Shown here: positions 26,180 through 34,237 of the stretch, in pieces | Layout: each line of letters starts with the position of its first letter | How positions within the stretch are numbered: position 1 is the stretch's first letter | Assembly (NCBI RefSeq): GCF_039832105.1 | Contig: NZ_JBDOHS010000016.1 | Span: forward strand, 1-64,000 | DNA: 64,000 bases | Direction of reading: 5' to 3' | DNA from: Dorea_A sp016295505 | Lineage (GTDB): Bacteria; Bacillota; Clostridia; Lachnospirales; Lachnospiraceae | Notes under the pieces: model-generated | The model's database searches: none | What the model was told of the DNA's origin: nothing | What the model saw: only the letters and a program-made list of their open reading frames with translations | Program-made: the position numbers and the translations under genes

Positions 26180-28771
26180 ATGGAGCGTCTGCGCTGTGTT
26201 GTAGAGAGGATTACTTATCAGAATACAGAAAATGGTTACACGGTACTGAAGTGTGCGGTGAAAAATTATAATGATCTTGTGACGGTTGTCGGGATTATGC
26301 CGGATACCCATGTGGGTTCTGTTCTTTTGCTGGAAGGCATGTGGAAAATGGATGCCAGATACGGGAGGCAGTTTGCCGTGGAGAAGTTTGAGGAGACGTT
26401 ACCTGCTACTGTATATGGTATTGAAAAATATCTTGGTTCCGGACTGATCAAGGGTGTGGGGCCAAAGTTTGCAAAGCGGATCGTGGAGAAATTCGGGAAG
26501 GATACACTGGATGTGATTGAAGAGAATCCGGACGAACTGATCAAGGTGGAAGGGATCGGGAAGGTCCGCGTGGAGCGGATCAAGAACAGCTGGCAGGAAC
26601 AGAAAGAGATCAAGAATATCATGCTGTTTCTTCAGAGCCATGAAGTCAGTACGACTCATGCAACCAGAATCTTTAAGACCTATGGAAGTGAAAGTATCCA
26701 GATCGTCAAGGAGAATCCATACCGGCTGGCAGATGATATCTGGGGGATCGGATTCAAAACCGCAGATGCGATTGCTGCTAAGATGGGGCTGGAGAAAGGA
26801 AAGTTCATACGTCTGAGAAGCGGAATTCTGTATACATTGAACAAACTGTCTGAAAGTGGGCATTGCTATGCGGTCCGTGAACAGTTGATCCATACAGCGG
26901 CGGAGCTGTTAGAAGTAGAGACACCGGAACTGGAGATCACGCTGGATGAGATGCTCCGGTCGGAAGACGTGATAAAAGACGAAGAAGCGATCTATCTGCC
27001 GCCATTTTATTTCTCGGAGAGCGGGTGTGCGAAGCGGCTGATCGGGCTTATATCTGCCGCAAGACAGATTAACATGGATCCGGAGATCATTATACAGAAG
27101 GTGGTACAAAGTTCTGACATTGTCTATGATGAGATACAGCTGGAAGCAGTACGGACGGCCATTTTTTCCAAAGTCATGATCCTGACCGGCGGACCCGGAA
27201 CCGGAAAAACGACAACTACGTTGGGGATCATATCGGCTTATCAGCTTGCGGGCTGTAAGATCCTGCTGGCGGCGCCGACCGGCAGAGCAGCGAAACGCAT
27301 GTCGGAAGCCACGGGAATGGAGGCGAAGACCATTCACCGTCTGCTGGAATATAAGCCGCCGGAAGGCTATCAGAAGAACGAAGAGCATCCATTGGAAGGG
27401 GATGTTCTGATTCTGGATGAATGTTCCATGGTGGACATCATGCTGATGTACAATCTGTTGAAAGCGCTTCCGGAACATATGACTCTGATCCTGGTGGGAG
27501 ATACGGATCAGCTTCCGAGTGTTGGAGCAGGAAATGTATTGAAGGATATGATAGATTCCGGGCGGATTCCGGTGGTGCGCCTGACAAGGATCTTTCGGCA
27601 GGCACAGGGAAGCCGCATTATTATGAACGCGCACCGTATCAATAAAGGAGAAGCCATTGATATGCGCGGCGGAAAGGAATCTGACTTTTTCTTCGCGAGT
27701 AAAGATACGAATGAGGAAGTGGTAGAGACGCTGGTTCAGTACTGTACAAAGAATCTTCCGAGGTATTATCATGTAGATCCGTTTCGGGATATTCAGGTTC
27801 TGACTCCGATGCAGCGGGGAATCTGTGGGGCGGCGAATCTCAACCAGGTGCTGCAGGAAGCCATGAATCCGACCAGTCTGTGTCTTCGCAGAGGAGGCAC
27901 ACAGTACCGGCTGCATGATAAGGTGATGCAGATTCGGAATGATTATGAGAAAGAAGTATTCAATGGTGATATCGGAACGATTATAAAAGTAGATACAGAA
28001 GAACGGGAATTGATCGTAAGCTTCGATGGAAGAGACGTCGTCTATGATGTAACAGAGCTGGATGAACTGGTACTTGCGTATGCGGTTACGATTCACAAGT
28101 CTCAGGGAAGCGAATATCCGATCGTCGTGATGCCATTTACCATGAGCCATTATGTGATGCTCCAAAGAAATCTGCTCTATACGGGTGTCACCAGGGCAAA
28201 AAAGATTCTAGTGCTGATCGGTGAAAGGAAGGCAGTATATTATGCAATAAAAAATGAAACAACTACAGAACGCAACACAAAACTGGCAGACCGTCTGAAG
28301 GAGGACAGCCGGGAATCGATGGAGGCCGGGCAGCAGGCGGTACAGAAAAAGGAGAAGATGATCGTCTATAAAGGAAGTCTTCAGCCATCTGTGTTATCGG
28401 AGAGCCCGGCGGCATATGAAGGAAATCTGTGGAAACGATTGTCGCAGTCGAGATTTCGCAGCAGTTTTTCTCTGAAATCCAATGACCGATATTATGTATC
28501 TGAAAAAGGAATGGATACGATCCGAAGTCATGCAAAGGATTTTGTCGAAAAACGCCTGGCGCCTGCCAGACCGCACAATGACGGAAAGCAGACACCGATG
28601 CGCGGGCATCCGGTTTTTATCGCACAGCATGCAACCGGCACCTGCTGTCGCGGATGCCTGGAAAAATGGCATCACATTCCGCAGGGACGGGAAATGACAG
28701 AAAGCGAACAGGCGTATGTGGTAGATGTGATCATGGAATGGATTCACCGGCAGATGAAAGGAAAGGTGTAA
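26180..28771 (+). CDS. recD2: RecD2-type DNA helicase fused to a DUF4186 domain
   Basis: This 863-residue SF1B helicase starts MERLRCVVERITYQNTENGY (ATG 26180 behind GGAGG; an in-frame GTG at 26051 would add 43 unrelated residues). Helix-hairpin-helix repeats lie at about 90-200. Walker A GGPGTGKTTT is near 337 and VLILDECSMVD is motif II. The UvrD-like end has VTIHKSQGSEYPIVV and TGVTRAKKILVLIG. After about residue 750 it continues into a domain matching stand-alone DUF4186 proteins (RFRSSFSLKSNDRYYVSEKG, HPVFIAQHATGTCCRGCLEK, YVVDVIMEW). RecD2 normally ends near 740 residues, so this fusion is unusual. RecD2 acts in repair and replication-fork maintenance. Confidence 0.9.
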   Translation: MERLRCVVERITYQNTENGYTVLKCAVKNYNDLVTVVGIMPDTHVGSVLLLEGMWKMDARYGRQFAVEKFEETLPATVYGIEKYLGSGLIKGVGPKFAKRIVEKFGKDTLDVIEENPDELIKVEGIGKVRVERIKNSWQEQKEIKNIMLFLQSHEVSTTHATRIFKTYGSESIQIVKENPYRLADDIWGIGFKTADAIAAKMGLEKGKFIRLRSGILYTLNKLSESGHCYAVREQLIHTAAELLEVETPELEITLDEMLRSEDVIKDEEAIYLPPFYFSESGCAKRLIGLISAARQINMDPEIIIQKVVQSSDIVYDEIQLEAVRTAIFSKVMILTGGPGTGKTTTTLGIISAYQLAGCKILLAAPTGRAAKRMSEATGMEAKTIHRLLEYKPPEGYQKNEEHPLEGDVLILDECSMVDIMLMYNLLKALPEHMTLILVGDTDQLPSVGAGNVLKDMIDSGRIPVVRLTRIFRQAQGSRIIMNAHRINKGEAIDMRGGKESDFFFASKDTNEEVVETLVQYCTKNLPRYYHVDPFRDIQVLTPMQRGICGAANLNQVLQEAMNPTSLCLRRGGTQYRLHDKVMQIRNDYEKEVFNGDIGTIIKVDTEERELIVSFDGRDVVYDVTELDELVLAYAVTIHKSQGSEYPIVVMPFTMSHYVMLQRNLLYTGVTRAKKILVLIGERKAVYYAIKNETTTERNTKLADRLKEDSRESMEAGQQAVQKKEKMIVYKGSLQPSVLSESPAAYEGNLWKRLSQSRFRSSFSLKSNDRYYVSEKGMDTIRSHAKDFVEKRLAPARPHNDGKQTPMRGHPVFIAQHATGTCCRGCLEKWHHIPQGREMTESEQAYVVDVIMEWIHRQMKGKV

Positions 28772-28773
28772 TG

Positions 28774-29004
28774 ATGGAGCAGAAAAAAGAATTGGAGAAG
28801 CGTTTACTGGCATTTGAAACCATGCTGGAAGCAGTACAGAAGAATTATGAAGATATGAATCAGAAAATGGGTCGGTTAAAAAAAGAAGGAAAAGAAAAGA
28901 CAGCAACATACCGCCAGCTCATGGGAAATAAACTGCAGTATCAGAATATGCTTTCCCTGTATCAGATCTATGGGGTGCTGGATGATGAGAAGCATGTAGA
29001 TTAA
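28774..29004 (+). CDS. small coiled-coil protein downstream of recD2
   Basis: This is a 76-residue, highly charged, all-helical protein (KRLLAFETMLEAVQKNYEDM, then a lysine-rich linker and YRQLMGNKLQYQNMLSLYQI). Its start overlaps or abuts the recD2 stop (TAATGATGG; ATG at 28771 or 28774), so it is cotranscribed. No known family. It might modulate the helicase, which is speculation from position. Confidence 0.65.
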   Translation: MEQKKELEKRLLAFETMLEAVQKNYEDMNQKMGRLKKEGKEKTATYRQLMGNKLQYQNMLSLYQIYGVLDDEKHVD

Positions 29005-29049
29005 AATGAAATATATTTTTCTGAATTGGAGATATTTAGAATTATTTTG

Positions 29050-29352
29050 GCGGATAGAATATGAAAAAAGGAAGAAGTAATCTGCTGTAAACCAAGAAGA
29101 AAAGTGGGGTGAGCAGATAGAAAGAGCGAATTATAAAGATATATCTGCCATAAATCAAGGATAAATGGAATATAGAAGTGGTTTTAGCAGATAGAATGCG
29201 AAGAAAGAGGGAAACTATACGCTGTAAATCAAGTTATAGAAGAGAAATAAGCGGATAGGACTGTGATTTGGAAGAAATCTATCTGCTTCGAATCAAATTT
29301 AAGGTGTAAAATGAGCGGATAGAAAGAGTAGTTGGAAGGAATCTATCTGCTT
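29050..29352. repeat. phased intergenic array B, period about 64 bp
   Basis: Five units lie between the recD2 operon and the convergent XRE gene. Left words GCRGATAGA start at 29050, 29113, 29187, 29251 and 29315. Right words TCTGC, mostly preceded by TCTA or ATA, start at 29081, 29144, 29218 (degenerate), 29282 and 29346. Both series have spacings 63, 74, 64, 64. The words are inverted copies, so each unit can fold as a hairpin, and each right word is followed by a TGTAAATCAA-like element. The remaining bases to 29501 hold no gene that I can support. Confidence 0.75.
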
Positions 29353-29501
29353 TAGAGCAAACTTTCGCGAGTTGGGTAGGCCTGACACACAGAGGGGTGG
29401 CATGCAGAGCCTTTCGTTCTGTGTTTTAGTAATAGCAATATAGAAGCAATTGATGCCGGAAACAGGGCTCTGGGATATGTTTGGTGGCGGATTGGTCTCC
29501 A

Positions 29502-30047
29502 CTATGCTGAAGAACTATTAAACCCGGTACCGGCGGAGAGCTTCTCTTTTTCGGCATTCAGAAGATCGATGTTGATGTTATTTTCGCTGGCTGTTTTATC
29601 AATCCACAGGTTCAGAGAATCAATTGCCAGAGATACTTCATCCAGCTTCCTGCTGATAAATGCAAAGTCACGGATCTCATCATCGGTAATCTTTCCATCC
29701 CGGGCAATCTGGATCAGACGGTTGGTAAGAGGATTGATGTCGTTGAGACTGGCAATGGTTTCAAGGATGATATTGGATAATTCTGCAACTTCAACTTCCG
29801 GTACATAGCGTGCTCCGATGGCACACCGGTGAGAACAGTAGTAATTACACAGATCCGGACGCTTATAACAGTCTGCCATCTGGATCACATCATAAGGGGT
29901 GGGATCCTGCAGATCATATTCGATTTTTTCAATTCTGGAAGCAGAGACGCCGGTCATCTTTTCACTGGCTTTTTCTCGGGTAAGTCCCTGCTCTTCCCGG
30001 CATAGCTGATAGATATTTTTATTTTTTCTTGTTGACTGTTTTCCCAT
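29502..30047 (-). CDS. XRE-family HTH protein with helical C-terminal domain
   Basis: The 181-residue protein has an XRE helix-turn-helix at about residues 10-60 (YQLCREEQGLTREKASEKMT, VSASRIEKIEYDLQDPTPYD). A short cysteine/histidine segment (RPDLCNYYCSHRCAIG) follows, then a helical C-terminus. The cysteines C-x3-C-x3-C could bind metal. ATG 30047 follows GAGGAGACG; an upstream ATG at 30071 adds eight residues without a better site. Similar proteins occur widely in Lachnospiraceae; the target is unknown. It converges on the recD2 operon. Confidence 0.75.
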   Translation of the reverse strand: MGKQSTRKNKNIYQLCREEQGLTREKASEKMTGVSASRIEKIEYDLQDPTPYDVIQMADCYKRPDLCNYYCSHRCAIGARYVPEVEVAELSNIILETIASLNDINPLTNRLIQIARDGKITDDEIRDFAFISRKLDEVSLAIDSLNLWIDKTASENNINIDLLNAEKEKLSAGTGFNSSSA

Positions 30048-30187
30048 AATCGTCTCCTCTTTATTTCTCAAAAAACAGAGAAATACACGGTGTTAACTCT
30101 GTTTATCAGGCGTGTATTTATAATATACATGTTATTATACTGGAAGTATGGCGATCCGACAAGCAAAAGCAGGAGGACGGTGGAGAT

Positions 30188-30310
30188 ATGGATATTAGAA
30201 AAAGAATGCAGCTGATCCGGATGATGGAAAAGATGGAAAAGAATCCGCAGTTCAGCAAAAGAATAGGAATCAGAGATAAGTCATATTTTCGACTGGAAAA
30301 GGAAAAATAA
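30188..30310 (+). CDS. tiny basic protein, 40 aa
   Basis: MDIRKRMQLIRMMEKMEKNP opens a 40-residue helical protein ending DKSYFRLEKEK. GGTGGAGAT lies just before the ATG at 30188. The high content of basic and methionine residues and the good ribosome site support translation. It stands between the divergent XRE gene and a small membrane protein. No family recognised. Confidence 0.55.
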   Translation: MDIRKRMQLIRMMEKMEKNPQFSKRIGIRDKSYFRLEKEK

Positions 30311-30363
30311 AAAATCAGATAGACTGTGCCGGACGAGAATGTCCGGTGGGAAGGAGAAAAGAT

Positions 30364-30579
30364 ATGTTAACATTATTATTTGCAATCTGTATGATATGGG
30401 TATTTGGAAAATTGTTTTTCTTTGGGATTAAGGCGGCCTGGGGAATATCCAGATTTTTATTAACGATCGTGCTGCTGCCGGTAATTCTGATCGTAATGGT
30501 AGTTGGCGGACTGATTTACCTCGCATTTCCGGTCCTGCTTATCGTTGGGATTGTATCACTGTTTATGTCAAGACAGTAA
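30364..30579 (+). CDS. small membrane protein, 71 aa
   Basis: This is an almost wholly hydrophobic protein: LLFAICMIWVFGKLFFFGI, then FLLTIVLLPVILIVMVVGGL and a closing segment to SLFMSRQ. ATG 30364 follows GAAGGAGAAAAG. It has two or three membrane helices and no motif. It probably belongs to a conserved group of short membrane peptides near small HTH genes; role unknown. Confidence 0.65.
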   Translation: MLTLLFAICMIWVFGKLFFFGIKAAWGISRFLLTIVLLPVILIVMVVGGLIYLAFPVLLIVGIVSLFMSRQ

Positions 30580-30582
30580 ACC

Positions 30583-30606
30583 TGGTGTCCTTTTTATAAG
30601 ACACCT
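30583..30606 (+). terminator. hairpin after the small membrane protein gene
   Basis: GGTGTC and GACACC enclose TTTTTATAA. The U-rich part is in the loop, so it is a weak terminator at best. Confidence 0.35.
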
Positions 30607-30671
30607 GATGGCTTATCCTATTGCTTAGATAAAGGGAAATCACTCAGAATCAGGCAAAGGAGAGGTCGTTA

Positions 30672-30773
30672 ATGAAAGGATATAATACAGAAAACGGTTA
30701 TATGGGATATGTAGATGGAAGTTATCAGTTATTTGCGTGTGAAGCAGATTACATTGAATGGATGGAAGAATAA
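30672..30773 (+). CDS. tiny protein, 33 aa
   Basis: ATG 30672 opens MKGYNTENGYMGYVDGSYQL followed by FACEADYIEWMEE. The aromatic, acidic sequence with a YMGYVDGSYQLF core resembles very short conserved proteins of Lachnospiraceae. AAAGGAGAGG precedes it. It ends 17 bases before the ADP-ribosylglycohydrolase gene and is probably cotranscribed with it. Confidence 0.5.
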   Translation: MKGYNTENGYMGYVDGSYQLFACEADYIEWMEE

Positions 30774-30790
30774 CAGGAGGAGAAAAGAGT

Positions 30791-31810
30791 ATGAAAGCAG
30801 AGCAGAAGATTCTGGGATGTCTGATCGGTGGGGCAGCAGGAGATGCGCTGGGATATGCGGTTGAATTCTGGGGAGAAAAGCAGATATCTAATGTATATGG
30901 AGAGGCCGGCATCAGAGAATATAGTCTGATAGACGGAGAAGCAAAGATATCCGATGATACGCAGATGACACTTTTTACTGCAGCGGGAATTCTGCTTGCC
31001 GATCATCCGGAAGATTATACATCGTTTATATGCGGACAGTATCAGGCATGTAGAGAATGGCTGATGACGCAGGAAAGAGGCAATATAAAACCAAAGACCT
31101 GGCTGTATGAGATTCCGGAAATGCATGCGAGGCGTGCGCCGGGAATTACCTGTCTGAACGCACTTAAAGGGAAAGAGATGGGAGGCATCTATGAACCGGT
31201 GAACAACAGTAAAGGATGCGGCGGTGTCATGAGAGTTGCACCGATTGGCTTATTCTATACAACAGAGAGACTTTCGATAGAAGAGATAGACAGTATGGGA
31301 GCAGGAGCGGCAGCGATTACCCATGGGCATCCGCTGGGATTTTTGCCAGCTGCGGGGCTGGTTCACATCATTCAGAGAATCTGTCATAACCCGGATATGT
31401 CCCTGCTGGAGGCAGTGGAAGATATGATTGATGTCGTTCCGGGGTTATATCCGGACTTTGAAGGCTTTAACCAGGTGTTCGAAACGCTGATGCGAAGAGC
31501 GGTTCATCTGTCAAAAACAGAGATGTCTGATCTGGATGCCATTCATGAGCTGGGAGAAGGATGGGTTGGAGAAGAGGCATTGGCGATCGCGGTTTATTGC
31601 GCATTAAAGCATGAGCAGGATTTTGATGCGGCAATATGTGCCTCGGTGAATCATAAGGGAGACAGTGATTCGACGGGAGCGATTACCGGAAATATTCTTG
31701 GCGCATATCTCGGATATGACGGGATACCGGAAAAATATATACAGGATCTGGAAATGCGTGAAGTCATTGAACGGATGGCTGCTGAATTGTCAGAAAAAGC
31801 ACCGGAATAG
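30791..31810 (+). CDS. ADP-ribosylglycohydrolase (DraG) family protein
   Basis: The 339-residue protein has the ADP-ribosylglycohydrolase pattern: GGAAGDALGYAVEFW near the start, EAKISDDTQMTLFTA supplying the first metal-binding Asp pair, a GCGGVMRVAPIG loop, and NHKGDSDSTGAITGNILGAY with the second metal ligands. These enzymes remove ADP-ribose from proteins or small molecules with two magnesium ions. ATG 30791 follows AGGAGGAG. It is cotranscribed with the tiny 33-residue protein. Whether it reverses a host or phage ADP-ribosylation is unknown. Confidence 0.9.
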   Translation: MKAEQKILGCLIGGAAGDALGYAVEFWGEKQISNVYGEAGIREYSLIDGEAKISDDTQMTLFTAAGILLADHPEDYTSFICGQYQACREWLMTQERGNIKPKTWLYEIPEMHARRAPGITCLNALKGKEMGGIYEPVNNSKGCGGVMRVAPIGLFYTTERLSIEEIDSMGAGAAAITHGHPLGFLPAAGLVHIIQRICHNPDMSLLEAVEDMIDVVPGLYPDFEGFNQVFETLMRRAVHLSKTEMSDLDAIHELGEGWVGEEALAIAVYCALKHEQDFDAAICASVNHKGDSDSTGAITGNILGAYLGYDGIPEKYIQDLEMREVIERMAAELSEKAPE

Positions 31811-31885
31811 AAAATTCTACTTTGAAGGGGTGTTGTGTGGCGGAAATAGTGCGTATGCTGTACCTGTGAGAGAGGAGGCTGTGTT

Positions 31886-32023
31886 ATGGATCTTATGAAG
31901 ATTGGAAAATATATCGCATCAAAAAGAAAGTCTCTTGGATTAACGCAGGCACAATTAGCAGAAAAACTGGGAATGAGCGATAAGTCGGTTTCGAAATGGG
32001 AGCGAGGAGTTTCCCAAAGTTAA
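31886..32023 (+). pseudogene. XRE-family regulator, 5' part, interrupted by the mobilizable element
   Basis: The open frame begins behind AGAGGAGG and encodes an XRE HTH: GKYIASKRKSLGLTQAQLAE, then KLGMSDKSVSKWERG. After that glycine it enters the mobile element and stops four codons later. The missing remainder resumes at 39464 with CLPDVSVYIELCDILGISLN. The intact protein would have an HTH, one membrane helix and an outer domain, about 300 residues. Confidence 0.85.
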
Positions 32024-32028
32024 AGATA
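32009..32028 (+). repeat. left end inverted repeat of the mobilizable element
   Basis: The end reads TTTCCCAAAGTTAAAGATA from 32010. It matches, inverted and with two mismatches, the right end at 39441-39459. Confidence 0.75.
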
Positions 32029-32084
32029 CCACATCAATCCCACGCGGACTTTTGCTCAACCGATACAGCCGGAGGGCTGGATAA

Positions 32085-32136
32085 CAAGAAAAGGCGGTAT
32101 GCGCCCCGTGGAGGGGTAGCGTACCGCCTTTTCTTG
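32085..32136. repeat. large imperfect hairpin in the left arm of the element
   Basis: CAAGAAAAGGCGGTATGC (32085-32102) pairs with GCGTACCGCCTTTTCTTG (32119-32136) with one mismatch, enclosing a CCCC/GGGG inner stem. It could be a bidirectional terminator shielding the element or part of the oriT/origin region. It lies about 35 bases before the oriT. Confidence 0.7.
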
Positions 32137-32169
32137 TGGGGGTTTCCAAAGGGGGCAACGCCCCCATTT

Positions 32170-32212
32170 GGCACACGACTTTGCGAAGCAAAGTGTAGTG
32201 TGTTATACGCTC
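32170..32212 (+). other. predicted oriT of the pMV158/MobV type
   Basis: GCACACGACTTTGC is followed by GAAGCAAAGTGTAGTGTG and then TTATAC. The pMV158 origin of transfer has the same plan: ACTTTAT/ATAAAGT arms, then TAGTGTG, a nick, then TTATAC. The nick would fall between 32202 and 32203. It lies about 4.3 kb from the MobV gene. The remainder of the 600-base noncoding left arm (32024-32621) holds further hairpins but no gene I can support. Confidence 0.75.
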
Positions 32213-32621
32213 TGCCGGCGTTGCCGTGAAAATGCCGTTGCCGCCGGGGAGGGCAAGGGCATTTGAAGCGGCAGGAAAACAGGGCTGTGCTTGCGTGGCG
32301 TGGAGCCGCAAGCGCAGGTCTGGACTCATCAGCAGACAGGGCGTATATGAAAGCCCCAGTTCCTCGTCCTACGCTCCAACTTGTGGACAAAGTGTCCCGA
32401 AGTTGTGGCCACACTCCCGGAAAAGTAGCAGGACAACGGGCAACCGTCAAGGCTGAAATGAACGGGTTTACACCCGGCCTTGACCTCCGCCCGCTGTCCC
32501 GCTGGATGGGTGGACAAGGCGGCCAATCCCTCAAAGTGCTTGGCCGCTCTCTTTCTGATTTTGAGGTATTCAGTTTTTCAAAATTGAATAATCAAAATAA
32601 ATTTTTTCGATTGAAAAAATT

Positions 32622-33488
32622 TTATTTGTTATCATCTTCAATGCCATATTTTTTCTTTTGCCGAATCACATAATTACTGATTTTTTCATCATATAGTGGA
32701 TACTGGTAATCCAACTGGCATGCCACTTCTGACGAAACCTCCCGGAACAATGCCATACATTGTTCAAAGGATTCCCACATATGGGGATAGGAATCCATAT
32801 TATAAGTGGACATAAGTCGTTCCCACAATTCCTCTGGGACATATTGCTTCATAAATTTATAGTTTTTTCCCAAACTGAAATGAAATCCCTGTTTGATACC
32901 AATCAGCCAGGAAATCATGCGAAGCAATTCTTTTCGTACTATATCATTCATATGGTCAATAGCAAAAAGAATTTCTTTGCGGCATAAGCCCTTTACTACA
33001 TATGTTGTAGTATTCCAAAATTCATTACAGCAATCGTCAAACATTCTTTGAGTAGGCTTCTGCAAGTGGTAGTCTATATCCGTTGGTATTGGCGGCTTTA
33101 CGATACGGTTGTCTTTATCCAACAGTAACTTTACCAGTTTATCCCATGTAAAATACTCGTCTATCAGTTCCAGCGGCAGCAAAGTTAAATCTATCTTAAC
33201 ATCATCAGTAAACAGCATTAAATATGAAAATCCCTTTTCTACAGCTGGAAATAATTCCATATCTTCCGGCTTTTGCAGAATCAACCTTTCACCAAATATA
33301 TCTAGCCATTTATCATCACTTGTGAAGCTGTCCATATCCGTAACAAAAAAAGTAATATCAAAATCCTGAAAATCATCAGGCGGAATATTTGTATTTGTTC
33401 TAGATCCTTCCAAAGTAACCATGCGAATGCGTTTGTCTGTTTTTGCAAAATTCAAAACAATATCATAAACTTCCTTTTCTGATCTCAT
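32622..33488 (-). CDS. ant(6): aminoglycoside 6-adenylyltransferase, ANT(6)-Ib-like
   Basis: The 288-residue protein is of the AadE/ANT(6) family, which adenylates streptomycin at the 6 position and confers resistance. The nucleotidyltransferase site reads VTLEGSRTNTNIPPDDFQDF with the catalytic aspartates in FDITFF and KIDLTLLPLE. NEFWNTTTYVVKGLCRKEIL is a family signature. Wording such as FFVTDM and NYVIRQKKKYG is closer to ANT(6)-Ib than to ANT(6)-Ia. The start MRSEKE follows GGAGGAG; an upstream in-frame codon at 33503 is less likely. It is the main cargo of the mobilizable element. Confidence 0.92.
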   Translation of the reverse strand: MRSEKEVYDIVLNFAKTDKRIRMVTLEGSRTNTNIPPDDFQDFDITFFVTDMDSFTSDDKWLDIFGERLILQKPEDMELFPAVEKGFSYLMLFTDDVKIDLTLLPLELIDEYFTWDKLVKLLLDKDNRIVKPPIPTDIDYHLQKPTQRMFDDCCNEFWNTTTYVVKGLCRKEILFAIDHMNDIVRKELLRMISWLIGIKQGFHFSLGKNYKFMKQYVPEELWERLMSTYNMDSYPHMWESFEQCMALFREVSSEVACQLDYQYPLYDEKISNYVIRQKKKYGIEDDNK

Positions 33489-33572
33489 TTTTATCTCCTC
33501 CAATTATTGAAATAGGTGTGAAGCCATTTTAGGGCTTTCCCGCCTTGATTACCCTTTAGCAAAGACGGGCGG

Positions 33573-33606
33573 GACTGTCAACGGCGGCGCATGAAATGCG
33601 CCGTTC
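33573..33606. repeat. hairpin upstream of ant(6)
   Basis: AACGGCGGCGCAT and ATGCGCCGTT are inverted around GAA. It may end transcription of the kinase gene or attenuate ant(6). Confidence 0.5.
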
Positions 33607-33663
33607 ATCTTGACCGTTGACTGGCTCGGCTGGCTTTGCTATCTTCCTGACAAATGGGAATGT

Positions 33664-34209
33664 CTAAGATAGTAAAGACGTCCCACATGCAACTCTTTCT
33701 TTTATTGCGGAAACCGTATCTTTAATTGTGAATGTAGTTGTGTCTATGACATTTGATTCATATACTCCCAAACCGGAAAATTGCTCCCACATTGTTTCCA
33801 CTAATTCAATATTTGTTTTTCTATCTAATTTTGAGCGTTCCACAGCTCGCTTCATAGTTTCTTTTTTACTCGCTCTTAATACAATATAGTGTACCTCGTA
33901 ATCTTCTTGGGCAAGAGCTTTCCATGGCTCCAAAAACCATGGCCCGACAATCCCATCTACAATTACATCATATCCGCCACGAGCATATCGCTTTGCAGCT
34001 TCTAAAAAGGCTTCAATGACAACCAGATTTTGCTCGTTGGATTCTGGCAAATGTGGTGGTATTGCGCCTTTGCTTAAGTAATGAAAAAAGTCATCGGTGT
34101 GCATATGCACTGATTTATCCATATCTGATTCCTTTGCGACAATTGACGCAGTTGTTGTTTTTCCTGTCCCCGGTGAGCCTGTAATCACAATAATTCTTCC
34201 TTGATTCAT
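33664..34209 (-). CDS. P-loop small-molecule or nucleotide kinase-like protein
   Basis: The 181-residue protein starts MNQGRIIVITGSPGTGKTTT, an AAA/kinase Walker A at about residues 10-18. DKSVHMHTDDFFHYL supplies the acceptor-side aspartates and GGYDVIVDGIVGPWFLEPW is a Walker B-like segment. The length and plan resemble gluconate, chloramphenicol or zeta-toxin-like kinases. Substrate is unknown. It lies between ant(6) and an XRE regulator on the same strand, so it may be accessory resistance or maintenance cargo. Confidence 0.75.
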   Translation of the reverse strand: MNQGRIIVITGSPGTGKTTTASIVAKESDMDKSVHMHTDDFFHYLSKGAIPPHLPESNEQNLVVIEAFLEAAKRYARGGYDVIVDGIVGPWFLEPWKALAQEDYEVHYIVLRASKKETMKRAVERSKLDRKTNIELVETMWEQFSGLGVYESNVIDTTTFTIKDTVSAIKERVACGTSLLS

Positions 34210-34237
34210 CTGTATTTTCCCTCACAATTCAAATTTA

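Noticed and set aside
26909..28165. 418-residue minus-strand open frame opposite recD2
   Set aside because: No recognisable domain; the plus-strand helicase motifs are unambiguous.
32034..32534. Open frames on both strands in the left arm of the element
   Set aside because: They cross large hairpins and the oriT and have no ribosome site; the arm is best read as noncoding.
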